From Oceanimonas doudoroffii (GTDB taxonomy: Bacteria; Pseudomonadota; Gammaproteobacteria; Enterobacterales; Aeromonadaceae): a stretch of 64,000 nt of DNA. The stretch lies in NCBI RefSeq assembly GCF_002242685.1, contig NZ_NBIM01000004.1:124001-188000 (forward strand), given 5' to 3'. Positions 27,180 through 34,602 of this stretch are shown here, piece after piece (position 1 is the first letter of the stretch; each line of letters opens with the position of its first letter). Under the pieces are notes generated by a model. It was not told the origin of the DNA, made no database searches, and saw only the letters and a list, made by a program, of their open reading frames with translations. Made by a program: the position numbers and the translations under genes.

Positions 27180-27419
27180 GGGTTGTCGTATGGTTAATCC
27201 TTAAACCAAGTTGCTCCCTGCAATCCCTGACAATACCTTTTCCTTAAGGTGATCCTCTTACCGTTCCGTCGGCGTGTCCTTTTGGTCATCCTGACCGCAG
27301 TTCATCCTGAGCTGCTAGACTGTCTCCGTCCTGGGAGGTGTCCCTTACCGCATCCTGCGGGGTTCCTTTCGCCTTTCCTGGCAGCCGGTCCATCCTGACC
27401 AACTTCCTTGCTCCTTGCC
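27147..27419 (-). ncRNA. csrB: CsrB-type CsrA-sequestering small RNA
   Basis: No protein frame fits this stretch. Read on the minus strand, it carries about 19 GGA motifs in 270 nt, many in the CsrA form CAGGAT or AGGA (near 27288, 27304, 27352, 27390). The 3' part contains CAGGGAGCAAC, as in E. coli CsrB, and it ends in a strong terminator. RNAs of this type bind many CsrA dimers and relieve CsrA repression of translation. A -10 TATAGT and -35 TTGAGG sit just upstream, and a UvrY/GacA-like palindrome about 180 bp upstream. The 5' end is estimated from the promoter. Confidence 0.85.
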
Positions 27420-27425
27420 CTTCTA

Positions 27426-27453
27426 ACTATAGGGAACTTTCATTTTGCCTCAA
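27426..27453 (-). promoter_or_regulatory. Sigma-70 promoter of the CsrB-type RNA
   Basis: On the minus strand TTGAGG (27448-27453) and TATAGT (27426-27431) are separated by 16 bp. Transcription would start near 27419. Confidence 0.6.
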
Positions 27454-27589
27454 GCAGCCACACCGCCGAAAAAAGCCCGGTGTCACCATCGACAATATGA
27501 AAAACAAATACAACATACTGTTTATAAAAACAAAATTAAAAACACCCTGGCCTTGGTCCGCAAACGAAAACGCCTTTTCCCACAATCAA

Positions 27590-27607
27590 AGTGAGAGATC
27601 TCGCACA
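27590..27607. promoter_or_regulatory. UvrY/GacA-like binding site upstream of csrB
   Basis: GTGAGAGATCTCGCAC at 27591-27606 is close to the TGTGAGAGATCTCTTACA inverted repeat to which UvrY binds upstream of E. coli csrB. Its distance from the predicted start (about -170 to -190) is also similar. It lies between csrB and the divergent sulfurtransferase gene. Confidence 0.7.
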
Positions 27608-27707
27608 CGAGGCCAGGGCATTATCGTTACGCGTTGGGCAGGTAACAAAACGGTGGCGCCCCCGTTGCGGCTTCCTTAGGATTAACTTGTCTATTAAGGG
27701 AGGTTTT

Positions 27708-28565
27708 ATGAACAAACTGGAATTACCGTCGGCACTGGTGGAACCACAATGGCTGACCCGGCATTTGAATCACCCCGACCTGGTGGTGCTGGATGCCAGC
27801 TGGCACATGCCCGCCAGCGGCCGTAATGGCGTTGAGGAATGGCAACAGCGGCGCATTCCCGGCGCCCGCTTCTTTGATTTCGACGGCCGTATCAAGGATC
27901 AGCATGCCAGCCTGCCTCATATGCTGCCCGACGAGACCTTGTTCTCGGCCGAGGTCTCGGCCCTGGGCATCGGCAACCATCAGGCCATAGTGATCTACGA
28001 CAGCCTGGGTATCTTTGCCTCCCCCCGGGCCTGGTGGATGTTTCGCGCCATGGGCCATGACAGGGTAGCCGTACTCAACGGTGGCCTGCCCGCCTGGCAA
28101 AGTGAGGGACTGCCCCTGGAACAGGAAACGCCCGCCGCCATTGAACCCGGCCACTTCACCGCCCGGCGCCAGCCTCAATGGATTGCCGATGCCTCCGACG
28201 TGGAGCGGGCGTTGCAGGACAACGGCAGCCGAGTGCTGGACGCCCGCAGCCGCGAGCGTTTCAGCGGTGCCGCCGCCGACCCCCGCCCCGGCGTACGCCC
28301 CGGCCATATGCCCGGCGCCGCTTGCCTGCCCTTTAACGAGCTGCTTGAACAGGGCCGCCTGCTGCCGGCCGACCGGCTGGCCGACACCTTCTCGCCGCTG
28401 GTAAAAGCCGAGCAAAGGCTGGTGTGCAGCTGCGGCTCCGGCGTGACCGCTGCCATTCTGGCCCTGGGGGCCGAGCTGGCCGGTTACGACCAGATCGCCG
28501 TGTATGACGGCTCCTGGGCCGAATGGGGGGGCTCGGCCCACCTGCCGGTGGAGCAGGACGCCTGA
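27708..28565 (+). CDS. sseA: 3-Mercaptopyruvate sulfurtransferase
   Basis: A 285-residue two-domain rhodanese. The N-terminal inactive domain runs from WLTRHLNHPDLVVLDASW, and the C-terminal domain carries the catalytic Cys in CSCGSGVTA near residue 243. The CGSGVTA loop is the form seen in mercaptopyruvate sulfurtransferases rather than thiosulfate enzymes. The start is the ATG at 27708, 5 bp after GGGAGG. An upstream in-frame extension covers the UvrY-like site and promoter region and is not used. A terminator follows. Confidence 0.9.
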   Translation: MNKLELPSALVEPQWLTRHLNHPDLVVLDASWHMPASGRNGVEEWQQRRIPGARFFDFDGRIKDQHASLPHMLPDETLFSAEVSALGIGNHQAIVIYDSLGIFASPRAWWMFRAMGHDRVAVLNGGLPAWQSEGLPLEQETPAAIEPGHFTARRQPQWIADASDVERALQDNGSRVLDARSRERFSGAAADPRPGVRPGHMPGAACLPFNELLEQGRLLPADRLADTFSPLVKAEQRLVCSCGSGVTAAILALGAELAGYDQIAVYDGSWAEWGGSAHLPVEQDA

Positions 28566-28568
28566 AAC

Positions 28569-28596
28569 AAAAAACCCGCCAAAATGGCGGGTTTTT
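28569..28596 (+). terminator. Intrinsic terminator of sseA
   Basis: AAAACCCGCCA and TGGCGGGTTTTT arms enclose a short AAA loop 5 bp after the stop codon. It is bidirectional and also serves the convergent yijD gene. Confidence 0.88.
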
Positions 28597-28613
28597 ACGC
28601 TTGAGCGCGAAGC

Positions 28614-28991
28614 TTACTTTTCGGCTTCGGCCTTGGGGGCCGGACGCTCGGCCACACCCAGCTTGATCGCCAGCCAGATCACCAGTACCAGGGTGATCAT
28701 CACCGACAGGTAGTTGGTGCCCATTTCCGGGAACTGGGTACGCAGAAAGGCAGAGTAACCAAACACGCCGATCAGAAAGCTCAACAGGGCACACACCGGG
28801 GTGTCGCCTTCCATGGGAACGCTCAGATATTCCTGATACAGCATATGCGCAGCCAGCACCAGCGAGATAATGGGGAAAATGGAAAACGCCAGCTCACTCA
28901 CGCTCAGGGTAGCCAGGGTGGCATTGCCACACAGGCCCACAAGCAGCGCCAGCAATATGGGTTTACGGCGAATGTTCTTGTTTCCAGACAT
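28614..28991 (-). CDS. yijD: YijD family inner-membrane protein
   Basis: A 125-residue protein with four membrane segments (about 12-30, 35-52, 67-84, 95-112) and a charged Ala/Lys/Glu tail. It resembles E. coli YijD in the FPIISLVL segment, the central short loop and the SVMITLVLVIW last helix. It follows fabR by 23 bp, the order seen in enterics, and is probably co-transcribed with it. The function is unknown; a membrane-lipid link is suggested only by the neighbour. Confidence 0.82.
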   Translation of the reverse strand: MSGNKNIRRKPILLALLVGLCGNATLATLSVSELAFSIFPIISLVLAAHMLYQEYLSVPMEGDTPVCALLSFLIGVFGYSAFLRTQFPEMGTNYLSVMITLVLVIWLAIKLGVAERPAPKAEAEK

Positions 28992-29014
28992 AGTGATCCT
29001 TCCTGATTTAAGGC

Positions 29015-29626
29015 CTATAGCCGTTTTGCCTTGTTGTATGCATCTGCGCCCTTGGCGATCATGCGCAGTTGCAGAATCATGCGTTCCGCCAGCACGGCAC
29101 GCTCCTGTTCGTTCATGTCCAGCGCATCGGCGCCGGCACTGAACACTATGGTGACCATGGCCTGAGCCTGGGCCTCGGCATAGCCACGGCTGGTTTTCTG
29201 CTTTTCTTCCAGGTAGTCGGTCAATTCGGCGGTGAAATGCTGAATTTCCCGCGCCACCGCCTGCCGAAAAGCCGCCGAGGTGCCCGACCGTTCCCGCAAC
29301 AACAGCCGGAACACATCGGGGCTGCCGTCGATAAATTCCATAAAGGTCTTTACCGAAATCTGAATCACGCTGCCGCCATCGGCAATGCGCTGGCGCGCCT
29401 GACGCATGAGCTGACGCAGGGTCAGTCCGCCTTCATCCACCAGGGTCAGACCCAGCTCCTCCATGTCCTTGAAATGACGATAAAAGGAGGTGGGCGCCAG
29501 CCCGGCTTCCCGGGCCACTTCCCGCAGGCTCAGGCTGGAAAAACTGCGCTCGGCACTCAACTGGCGAAAGGCAGCGTCAATCAGAGACCGTCGGGTCTTC
29601 TCTTTCTGTTCTGCGCGAACGCCCAC
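29015..29626 (-). CDS. fabR: HTH-type repressor of unsaturated fatty acid synthesis
   Basis: A 203-residue TetR-family protein opening [20 protein letters not shown], nearly the E. coli FabR start. The HTH at about 30-50 reads [23 protein letters not shown]. FabR senses acyl-ACP/acyl-CoA saturation and represses fabA and fabB, so it sets membrane unsaturation. The effector domain covers about 70-200. Pairing with yijD supports the assignment. Confidence 0.92.
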   Translation of the reverse strand: MGVRAEQKEKTRRSLIDAAFRQLSAERSFSSLSLREVAREAGLAPTSFYRHFKDMEELGLTLVDEGGLTLRQLMRQARQRIADGGSVIQISVKTFMEFIDGSPDVFRLLLRERSGTSAAFRQAVAREIQHFTAELTDYLEEKQKTSRGYAEAQAQAMVTIVFSAGADALDMNEQERAVLAERMILQLRMIAKGADAYNKAKRL

Positions 29627-29841
29627 GGCACACCATGCTTAAAACGTTAATGACGGAATCATACCCTGTTGCGCCGAAGCGGTCAGCCCCGATGGGGCAA
29701 TTTGTGATTGGCCGCATTCGGACGTCCGTTTTCGCCACCGCGGCCGACCGGCAACTGCCCCGTTGCATGGCCGTTTGAGCCCTATCTTTTACCCTTGAAC
29801 GGGCCCTTACCCCTATCGCCTTCTGAACATTCCGGTTTTCT

Positions 29842-29870
29842 TTGACAAAAACTCTGCAAAATTCCATAGT
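29842..29870 (+). promoter_or_regulatory. Sigma-70 promoter of the sodium symporter gene
   Basis: A consensus TTGACA (29842-29847) and CATAGT (29865-29870) are spaced by 17 bp, about 64 bp before the GTG start. The rest of the 307-bp fabR-symporter gap shows no gene. Confidence 0.7.
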
Positions 29871-29933
29871 CTTCGCCATTTTATATCGAAGCAAACTGTA
29901 CATTAATATTTACAGCATCAGGAGCAAGCGAAC

Positions 29934-31280
29934 GTGAACGCAAGGGCGCAATTCAGCAGCAAGCTGGGATTCGTGATGGCCGCCGCCGGCTCGGCCATCG
30001 GCGTGGGCAATATCTGGGGCTTTCCCACTCAGGCGGCCAGCAACGGCGGCGGTGCCTTTCTGCTGATGTATCTGCTGATGATACTGCTGCTGGGCTACCC
30101 CATGCTGGTGGCCGAAATCACCATAGGCCGTCACGGCCAGGCCGGCCCTTTTCACGCCCTGCAAAAGCTTACCAAGGGCCCCGGCCGGGCCATTGCCGGC
30201 CTGGTAGGGCTGGCGGCGGTACTCACCGTCAGCCTGATCTTCACCTTTTACGCCATTGTCTCGGGCTGGTTTATCGCCTACGCCCTGGAGCCGGTCGCCG
30301 GCCTGCTGGGACAGGATGCCGCCGCCACCTGGCTCACCGGCTTTTCCACCGCTCGCAACCTGGTGTTTACCCTGGCCTTCGCCCTGCTCAGCCTTTATGT
30401 CGTGAGCCGAGGGCTGGAGCAGGGTATTGAAAAGTGGTCGAGCCGGCTGATGCCACTGCTGCTGCTGATGCTGGTGCTGCTCACCGGCTATATGCTGACC
30501 CAGCCCGGGGCCGGCGAGGGCCTACGTGCCTATCTGGTGCCCGACTTCTCTCGCGTGCTGAACCGAGACGTGCTGATCGGCGCCCTGGGCCAGAGCTTCT
30601 TCTCCCTGTCGCTGGGGGCGGCGGTGATGATGCTGTACGGCTCCTACCTCAGCCGTCAGTCCAGCATTCCGGCACTGGCGGCCCAGGTGACCCTGCTCGA
30701 CACCAGCGTGGCCTTCCTTGCCGGCCTGCTGATTTTGCCGGCCATGTATGTGGCCCAGCACAACGGCGTGGCCATTTTCGCCGAAGACGGCAGCCTGCTG
30801 AGCTCCGACACCCTGGTGTTCTCGGTGCTGCCGGCACTGTTCGAAACCATGGGCCAGGCCCAGTACCTGATCGCCTTTGCCTTTTTCGTACTGATGATAG
30901 TGGCGGCGCTGACCTCTTCCATCTCCATGCTGGAAGCGCCGGTGTCGCTGGCCATTGAGAGCACCGGCCTGTCACGACTCAAGGCCACCTGGCTGATGAC
31001 CGCCCTGTGCACCCTGGTAAGCGTGATCATCGTGTTCAACTTCGGCAGCCTGTTTGGCCTGGTGATCACCCTGACCACCCAGTACGCCCAACCCCTGGTA
31101 AGCCTGTGCATCACCATTTACGCCGGCTGGGTGTGGCAGCGCAACAAGGTGCTGGCCGAACTCAAGTCCGGCTGCCCCGATGTGGAGCAGGGCCTGTTCT
31201 GGAAAATCTGGCCCTGGTACGTGCGCTTTGTGTGCCCGGTGCTGGTGCTGGTGGTGATCATTCAGTCCATCGGCGGCTGA
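29934..31280 (+). CDS. Sodium-dependent transporter, NSS/SNF family
   Basis: A 448-residue transporter with about eleven or twelve helices of LeuT type. The first helix carries the sodium-site signature GFVMAAAGSAIGVGNIWGFP (about 11-30), and GGGAFLLMY follows near 37. These carriers move amino acids or amines with Na+, but the substrate cannot be assigned. The GTG start at 29934 follows AGGAG at 29920-29924; the length is normal for bacterial NSS proteins. A strong promoter and a terminator enclose it as a single gene. Confidence 0.88.
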   Translation: MNARAQFSSKLGFVMAAAGSAIGVGNIWGFPTQAASNGGGAFLLMYLLMILLLGYPMLVAEITIGRHGQAGPFHALQKLTKGPGRAIAGLVGLAAVLTVSLIFTFYAIVSGWFIAYALEPVAGLLGQDAAATWLTGFSTARNLVFTLAFALLSLYVVSRGLEQGIEKWSSRLMPLLLLMLVLLTGYMLTQPGAGEGLRAYLVPDFSRVLNRDVLIGALGQSFFSLSLGAAVMMLYGSYLSRQSSIPALAAQVTLLDTSVAFLAGLLILPAMYVAQHNGVAIFAEDGSLLSSDTLVFSVLPALFETMGQAQYLIAFAFFVLMIVAALTSSISMLEAPVSLAIESTGLSRLKATWLMTALCTLVSVIIVFNFGSLFGLVITLTTQYAQPLVSLCITIYAGWVWQRNKVLAELKSGCPDVEQGLFWKIWPWYVRFVCPVLVLVVIIQSIGG

Positions 31281-31299
31281 ACGCCCTGCACTCCCCAAA

Positions 31300-31331
31300 C
31301 ACAAAAGGGCCGCAATGCGGCCCTTTTGTGT
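31300..31331. terminator. Intrinsic terminator of the sodium symporter gene
   Basis: ACAAAAGGGCCGC and GCGGCCCTTTTGT arms with an AAT loop (31301-31329) follow the stop by about 20 bp. The hairpin is symmetrical. Confidence 0.85.
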
Positions 31332-31714
31332 TGTTGACTGATAATTCGGTGCAAATACGAAGCACCAGCAGGGTTACCCCCACCGACACGCTTCAAGCCC
31401 CTCCCCGGGACGCTCGGCAAATGTATCTGACCGCCATGGATGGCGGGAATGCCGAAAATGCAGGAGCAATCATTCGGCCATGGCATTTGACGGTCGGTTA
31501 CGGCAATCCCTGCTGTTGCTCCGCTTAATATAAGCGCCGCATGTTAAACAGCGTCTGGCAACTCGGTGCCGAACAAGGAGGACAAAGGGTATCTGCTTTG
31601 CCGCACTCTCTGCGCCAAGGATGGCGCAGTGAAGCCTACATGGATGTATTCACGGCGTGTCGGCAAAGTAGTGCGCTTTGGCCGACGGTATTGCACGGCC
31701 AAACCGTGTACTAA
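31332..31714. repeat. Gene-free segment with two copies of a dispersed repeat motif
   Basis: This interval between two near-identical terminators has no convincing gene. Around 31605-31665 it carries a motif (GCCAAGGATGGCG.., AAGCCTACATGGATGTATTC, ACGGCGTG) that I recall as a widespread intergenic repeat in marine gammaproteobacteria. A related GCCATGGATGGCGGGAATGCC stretch lies near 31434-31455. The assignment is from memory of the motif. Confidence 0.4.
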
Positions 31715-31750
31715 AAAGCAAAAGGGCCGCTATGCGGCCCTTTGTGTTTT
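31715..31750. terminator. Intrinsic terminator of the oligopeptidase gene
   Basis: AAAGGGCCGC and GCGGCCCTTT arms (31721-31743) are flanked by A and T runs, about 20 bp from the minus-strand stop codon. It is nearly the same hairpin as at 31300-31331. Confidence 0.8.
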
Positions 31751-31765
31751 TCTCTTGCAGGTAAA

Positions 31766-33946
31766 TCAGCGCGTGACTTCGTCGTCCGGGGCATGTAGGC
31801 CGGCGGCCAGGTGACTGCCCTGCTCTTCATCGGCCAGCGCCAGCAGAAAGGCGTATTCCCGGGCCAGCTCGTGATAAGACTCAAAGCGGCCGGACTTGCC
31901 GCCGTGACCGCTGTCCATGTCGCAGTGCAGCAACAGCAGGTTGTCGTCGGTCTTCATCTCGCGCAGCTTGGCCACCCATTTGGCCGGCTCCCAGTACTGC
32001 ACCTGGGAGTCGTGCAGGCCGGTGGTCACCAGCATGTTGGGATAGGCCTGAGGCTGCACCTGATCGTAAGGGCTGTACGACTTCATGTAGTGGTAATAGT
32101 CGGCGTCGTTGGGGTTGCCCCACTCGCCGTATTCGCCGGTAGTGAGCGGAATCGACTCATCCAGCATGGTGGTAACCACGTCCACAAAAGGCACCGCCGC
32201 CACCACGCCCTTGTACAGCTCGGGAGCCATGTTAACCACGGCGCCCACCAGCAGGCCACCGGCGCTGCCGCCCGAGGCAAACACCCTGTCCTTGTCGCCA
32301 TAACCCTGTTGCACCAGGGATTGGGTCACATCAATAAAGTCGTGAAAGGTGTTCTGCTTGCTCATCAGCCGGCCCTGATCGTACCAGTCCCGGCCCAGCT
32401 CCTCGCCGCCACGTACATGGGCAATGGCATAGACAAAGCCCCGGTCGAGCAGGCTCAGACGCGCGCTGCTGAAGTCCGGATCCATGCTGGCGCCGTAGGA
32501 GCCGTAGGCATACACCAGCAGCGGGTTGCTGCCGTTGTGCTGAAACTTGTCGGCCCGGTACACCAGCGACACCGGCACTTTGGCGCCGTCCCGGGCGGTC
32601 ACCCAGACCCGTTCGCTGCGGTAGTCGTCGGCATTGAAATGCTCACCCACATACTGCTGCTTGAGCTCGCGCCGCTCCTGGGTATCCATGTTCACTTCAT
32701 AGATGGTGACCGGTCGGGTCATGGAGGAATAGCCGTAGCGCAGCCAAGGGGTGTCGGCCTCGGGGTTGGTACCCATCCAGCTCACATAGGCCGGATCGTC
32801 AAACTGGATCTGGCGCTCGCTGCCGTCGTTGCGGTTGATCTGACGCAGGTGCAGCAGGCCTTCGCGGCGCTCTTCCAGCACCAACCAGTCGCGAAACAGG
32901 GCATAGCCTTCCAGCAGCACGTCATCCCGGGCGGGAATGACCGGCTGCCACTGCTCGGGGGCAGTGGCCTCGTCGGTCACATAGAGGCCAAAGTTGGCAC
33001 CGTCCTTGTTGGAACGTACGTAAAGCCGCCCCTGATAATGCTCCAGATCGTATTCATGGCCGTGCTGGCGGGCCATAAACAGCTCGGGCTCGGCGTCGGG
33101 CTGGTCGGCAGGGATCATGCGCACTTCGCTGGCGTCGGTATTCCAGGCGCCGATGAAAATCACCTCGCCGGAGCGGCTCTTGTAAAGGCTGGTGTAGAAG
33201 CTGCTGTCCGCTTCTTCGTGCACCAGCACGTCTTCACTCTGCGCAGTGCCAAGCCGGTGGCGGTACACCTGAAACGGCAACAGGGTACTGTCGTCCTGTT
33301 TCACGTAAAACAGGGTTTTGCCGTCTTTGGCCCACACCAGGTTGCCGGAGGTGTTTTCCAGCACTTCGGGGTAAAGTTCACCGGTTTCCAGCGACTTGAA
33401 GCGGATCTGATACTGGCGCCGGGACAAAAAGTCTTCCGAAAACGCCAGGGTTTGCTGATCCGGGCTGACCGCCATCTGGCCCTGGCCGTAATAGGCCTGG
33501 CCTTCGGCCCGCTGGTTGCCGTCGAGCAACACTTCCACTCGCTCCGGGTTGCTCTCGGGGTAACGCTCGGCAATGCCGTACTCCTGGCCTTGCTGATAAC
33601 GGGTGCGGTACCACCAGCCCTGCTTCAGGTAAGGCACGCTGTTGTCGTCCTGGCGAATACGCGCCACCATTTCCTGAAACAGTTTTTCCTGCAGCTCATC
33701 CAGCGGCGTGAGCACTTGCTCACTGTACTGATTTTCCTGCTCCAGATAGGCAATCACTTCGGGATCATCACGCTCGTCGTCGCGCATCCAGTGATAGTTG
33801 TCCACGCGCACGTCGTCGTGGTTGCTGAGCAGGTGGGGAATTTTTTTGGCGACTGGCGGTTTCACTTCCACGTCGGTTCCTTTGGCATAGGGTTTGGCAC
33901 ACGCCACCCATGCTAACATCAGGCAAAGCCTTACCCTATTACGCAC
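31766..33946 (-). CDS. ptrB: Oligopeptidase B, S9 prolyl oligopeptidase family
   Basis: A 726-residue serine peptidase that cleaves short peptides after basic residues. The N-terminal beta-propeller spans about 60-440. The hydrolase domain has the nucleophile Ser in FASGGSAGGLL near residue 560, and the charge-relay His in MDSGHGGKSGRF near 690. KIPHLLSNHDDVRVDNYHWMRDD near the start is typical of PtrB. A short hydrophobic leader (LCLMLAWVACAK) suggests export, unlike cytosolic E. coli PtrB. The GTG start at 33946 is supported by AAGGAG 8 bp upstream. Confidence 0.9.
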   Translation of the reverse strand: MRNRVRLCLMLAWVACAKPYAKGTDVEVKPPVAKKIPHLLSNHDDVRVDNYHWMRDDERDDPEVIAYLEQENQYSEQVLTPLDELQEKLFQEMVARIRQDDNSVPYLKQGWWYRTRYQQGQEYGIAERYPESNPERVEVLLDGNQRAEGQAYYGQGQMAVSPDQQTLAFSEDFLSRRQYQIRFKSLETGELYPEVLENTSGNLVWAKDGKTLFYVKQDDSTLLPFQVYRHRLGTAQSEDVLVHEEADSSFYTSLYKSRSGEVIFIGAWNTDASEVRMIPADQPDAEPELFMARQHGHEYDLEHYQGRLYVRSNKDGANFGLYVTDEATAPEQWQPVIPARDDVLLEGYALFRDWLVLEERREGLLHLRQINRNDGSERQIQFDDPAYVSWMGTNPEADTPWLRYGYSSMTRPVTIYEVNMDTQERRELKQQYVGEHFNADDYRSERVWVTARDGAKVPVSLVYRADKFQHNGSNPLLVYAYGSYGASMDPDFSSARLSLLDRGFVYAIAHVRGGEELGRDWYDQGRLMSKQNTFHDFIDVTQSLVQQGYGDKDRVFASGGSAGGLLVGAVVNMAPELYKGVVAAVPFVDVVTTMLDESIPLTTGEYGEWGNPNDADYYHYMKSYSPYDQVQPQAYPNMLVTTGLHDSQVQYWEPAKWVAKLREMKTDDNLLLLHCDMDSGHGGKSGRFESYHELAREYAFLLALADEEQGSHLAAGLHAPDDEVTR

Positions 33947-34057
33947 ACGTCACTCCTTTTCGGTCCGCACAAAAAACGACCAAATCATATCTACAGAATA
34001 CGCCGCCAGCCAGAAAAACCGGTGAAAAATGCCAAATAAAACGGAAAGGAAATTCAA

Positions 34058-34083
34058 ATGAAGCCGCGTTATGCGGCTTTTTC
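34058..34083 (-). terminator. Hairpin behind the ydbH-ynbE-ydbL operon
   Basis: AAGCCGC and GCGGCTT arms (34061-34067, 34073-34079) lie 15 bp beyond the ydbL stop. The T run is strong on the plus strand but weak on the minus strand, so termination of ydbL is likely but not certain. Confidence 0.55.
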
Positions 34084-34094
34084 AGGGGAAGTGA

Positions 34095-34409
34095 TCACTT
34101 ACGTTGCCAGCGACCATCGGCCAGCTGCACATACTGGCCGCTGGGGGTACGCTCAATATTGAGCTGGCCGGCGCGGGCCTGCACCACCGCCAGGCTGGTG
34201 CCGGTCTTGCGGGCGATGTCCCGGTAGCTTTCCAGCCGCTTGCGGTTAATGTCGCTGGCAACGGCGTTAACCTGGCCGCCGCCCTGCACCACGCCCACCA
34301 GGCCGTTGAGTTGTTCACCGATAAGTCCCTGCCGTTTGGCCTGCTGCAGATCCAGCGCCCAGGCCGACAGGCTCAGGGTTGCCGCCAAAATCATAGCCAA
34401 CCATCGCAT
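34095..34409 (-). CDS. ydbL: YdbL family (DUF1318) periplasmic protein
   Basis: A 104-residue protein with a signal peptide (MRWLAMILAATLSLSAWA). The mature DUF1318 domain carries LQQAKRQGLIGEQLNGLVG and ends with a GQYVQLADGRWQRK tail. The start at 34409 follows GAGGAGG; a longer frame has no such site. It ends the ydbH-ynbE-ydbL operon, whose products are linked to lipid transport between the membranes. In E. coli YdbL appears to act as a chaperone-like factor for YnbE assembly. Confidence 0.88.
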   Translation of the reverse strand: MRWLAMILAATLSLSAWALDLQQAKRQGLIGEQLNGLVGVVQGGGQVNAVASDINRKRLESYRDIARKTGTSLAVVQARAGQLNIERTPSGQYVQLADGRWQRK

Positions 34410-34419
34410 ATCAACCTCC

Positions 34420-34602
34420 TCAGAACAGCTCCTGCTCTTGCTCAAACAGTTTTTCCAGCTCCCGGTCCACCCGCACGCGAATCTCGTGATCCACCTTGAC
34501 GTTCAGGTTTACCGTGATCGGCTTGTCGGGTACCACGACCTCCACCCTGGGAGTGCAGGCCGCCAGCCACAGGCTCCAGAACACCAGGATTGCTACTCTC
34601 AT
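34420..34602 (-). CDS. ynbE: YnbE family lipoprotein
   Basis: A 60-residue lipoprotein with lipobox LAAC at residues 13-16 and a short mature part (VVPDKPITVNLNVKVDHEI, then a Lys/Glu-rich helix). YnbE anchors in the outer membrane and completes the YdbH bridge. Its start overlaps the ydbH stop by 4 bp, and ydbL follows 10 bp later. Confidence 0.9.
   Translation of the reverse strand: MRVAILVFWSLWLAACTPRVEVVVPDKPITVNLNVKVDHEIRVRVDRELEKLFEQEQELF

Noticed and set aside
27591..27707. N-terminal extension of the sulfurtransferase
   Set aside because: It would cover the UvrY-like site and upstream AT-rich DNA; the ATG at 27708 has GGGAGG at the right distance and fits SseA.
31811..33916. 701-codon open frame on the plus strand
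   Set aside because: It is the antisense of the well-supported oligopeptidase B gene and has a His/Val-rich shadow composition.
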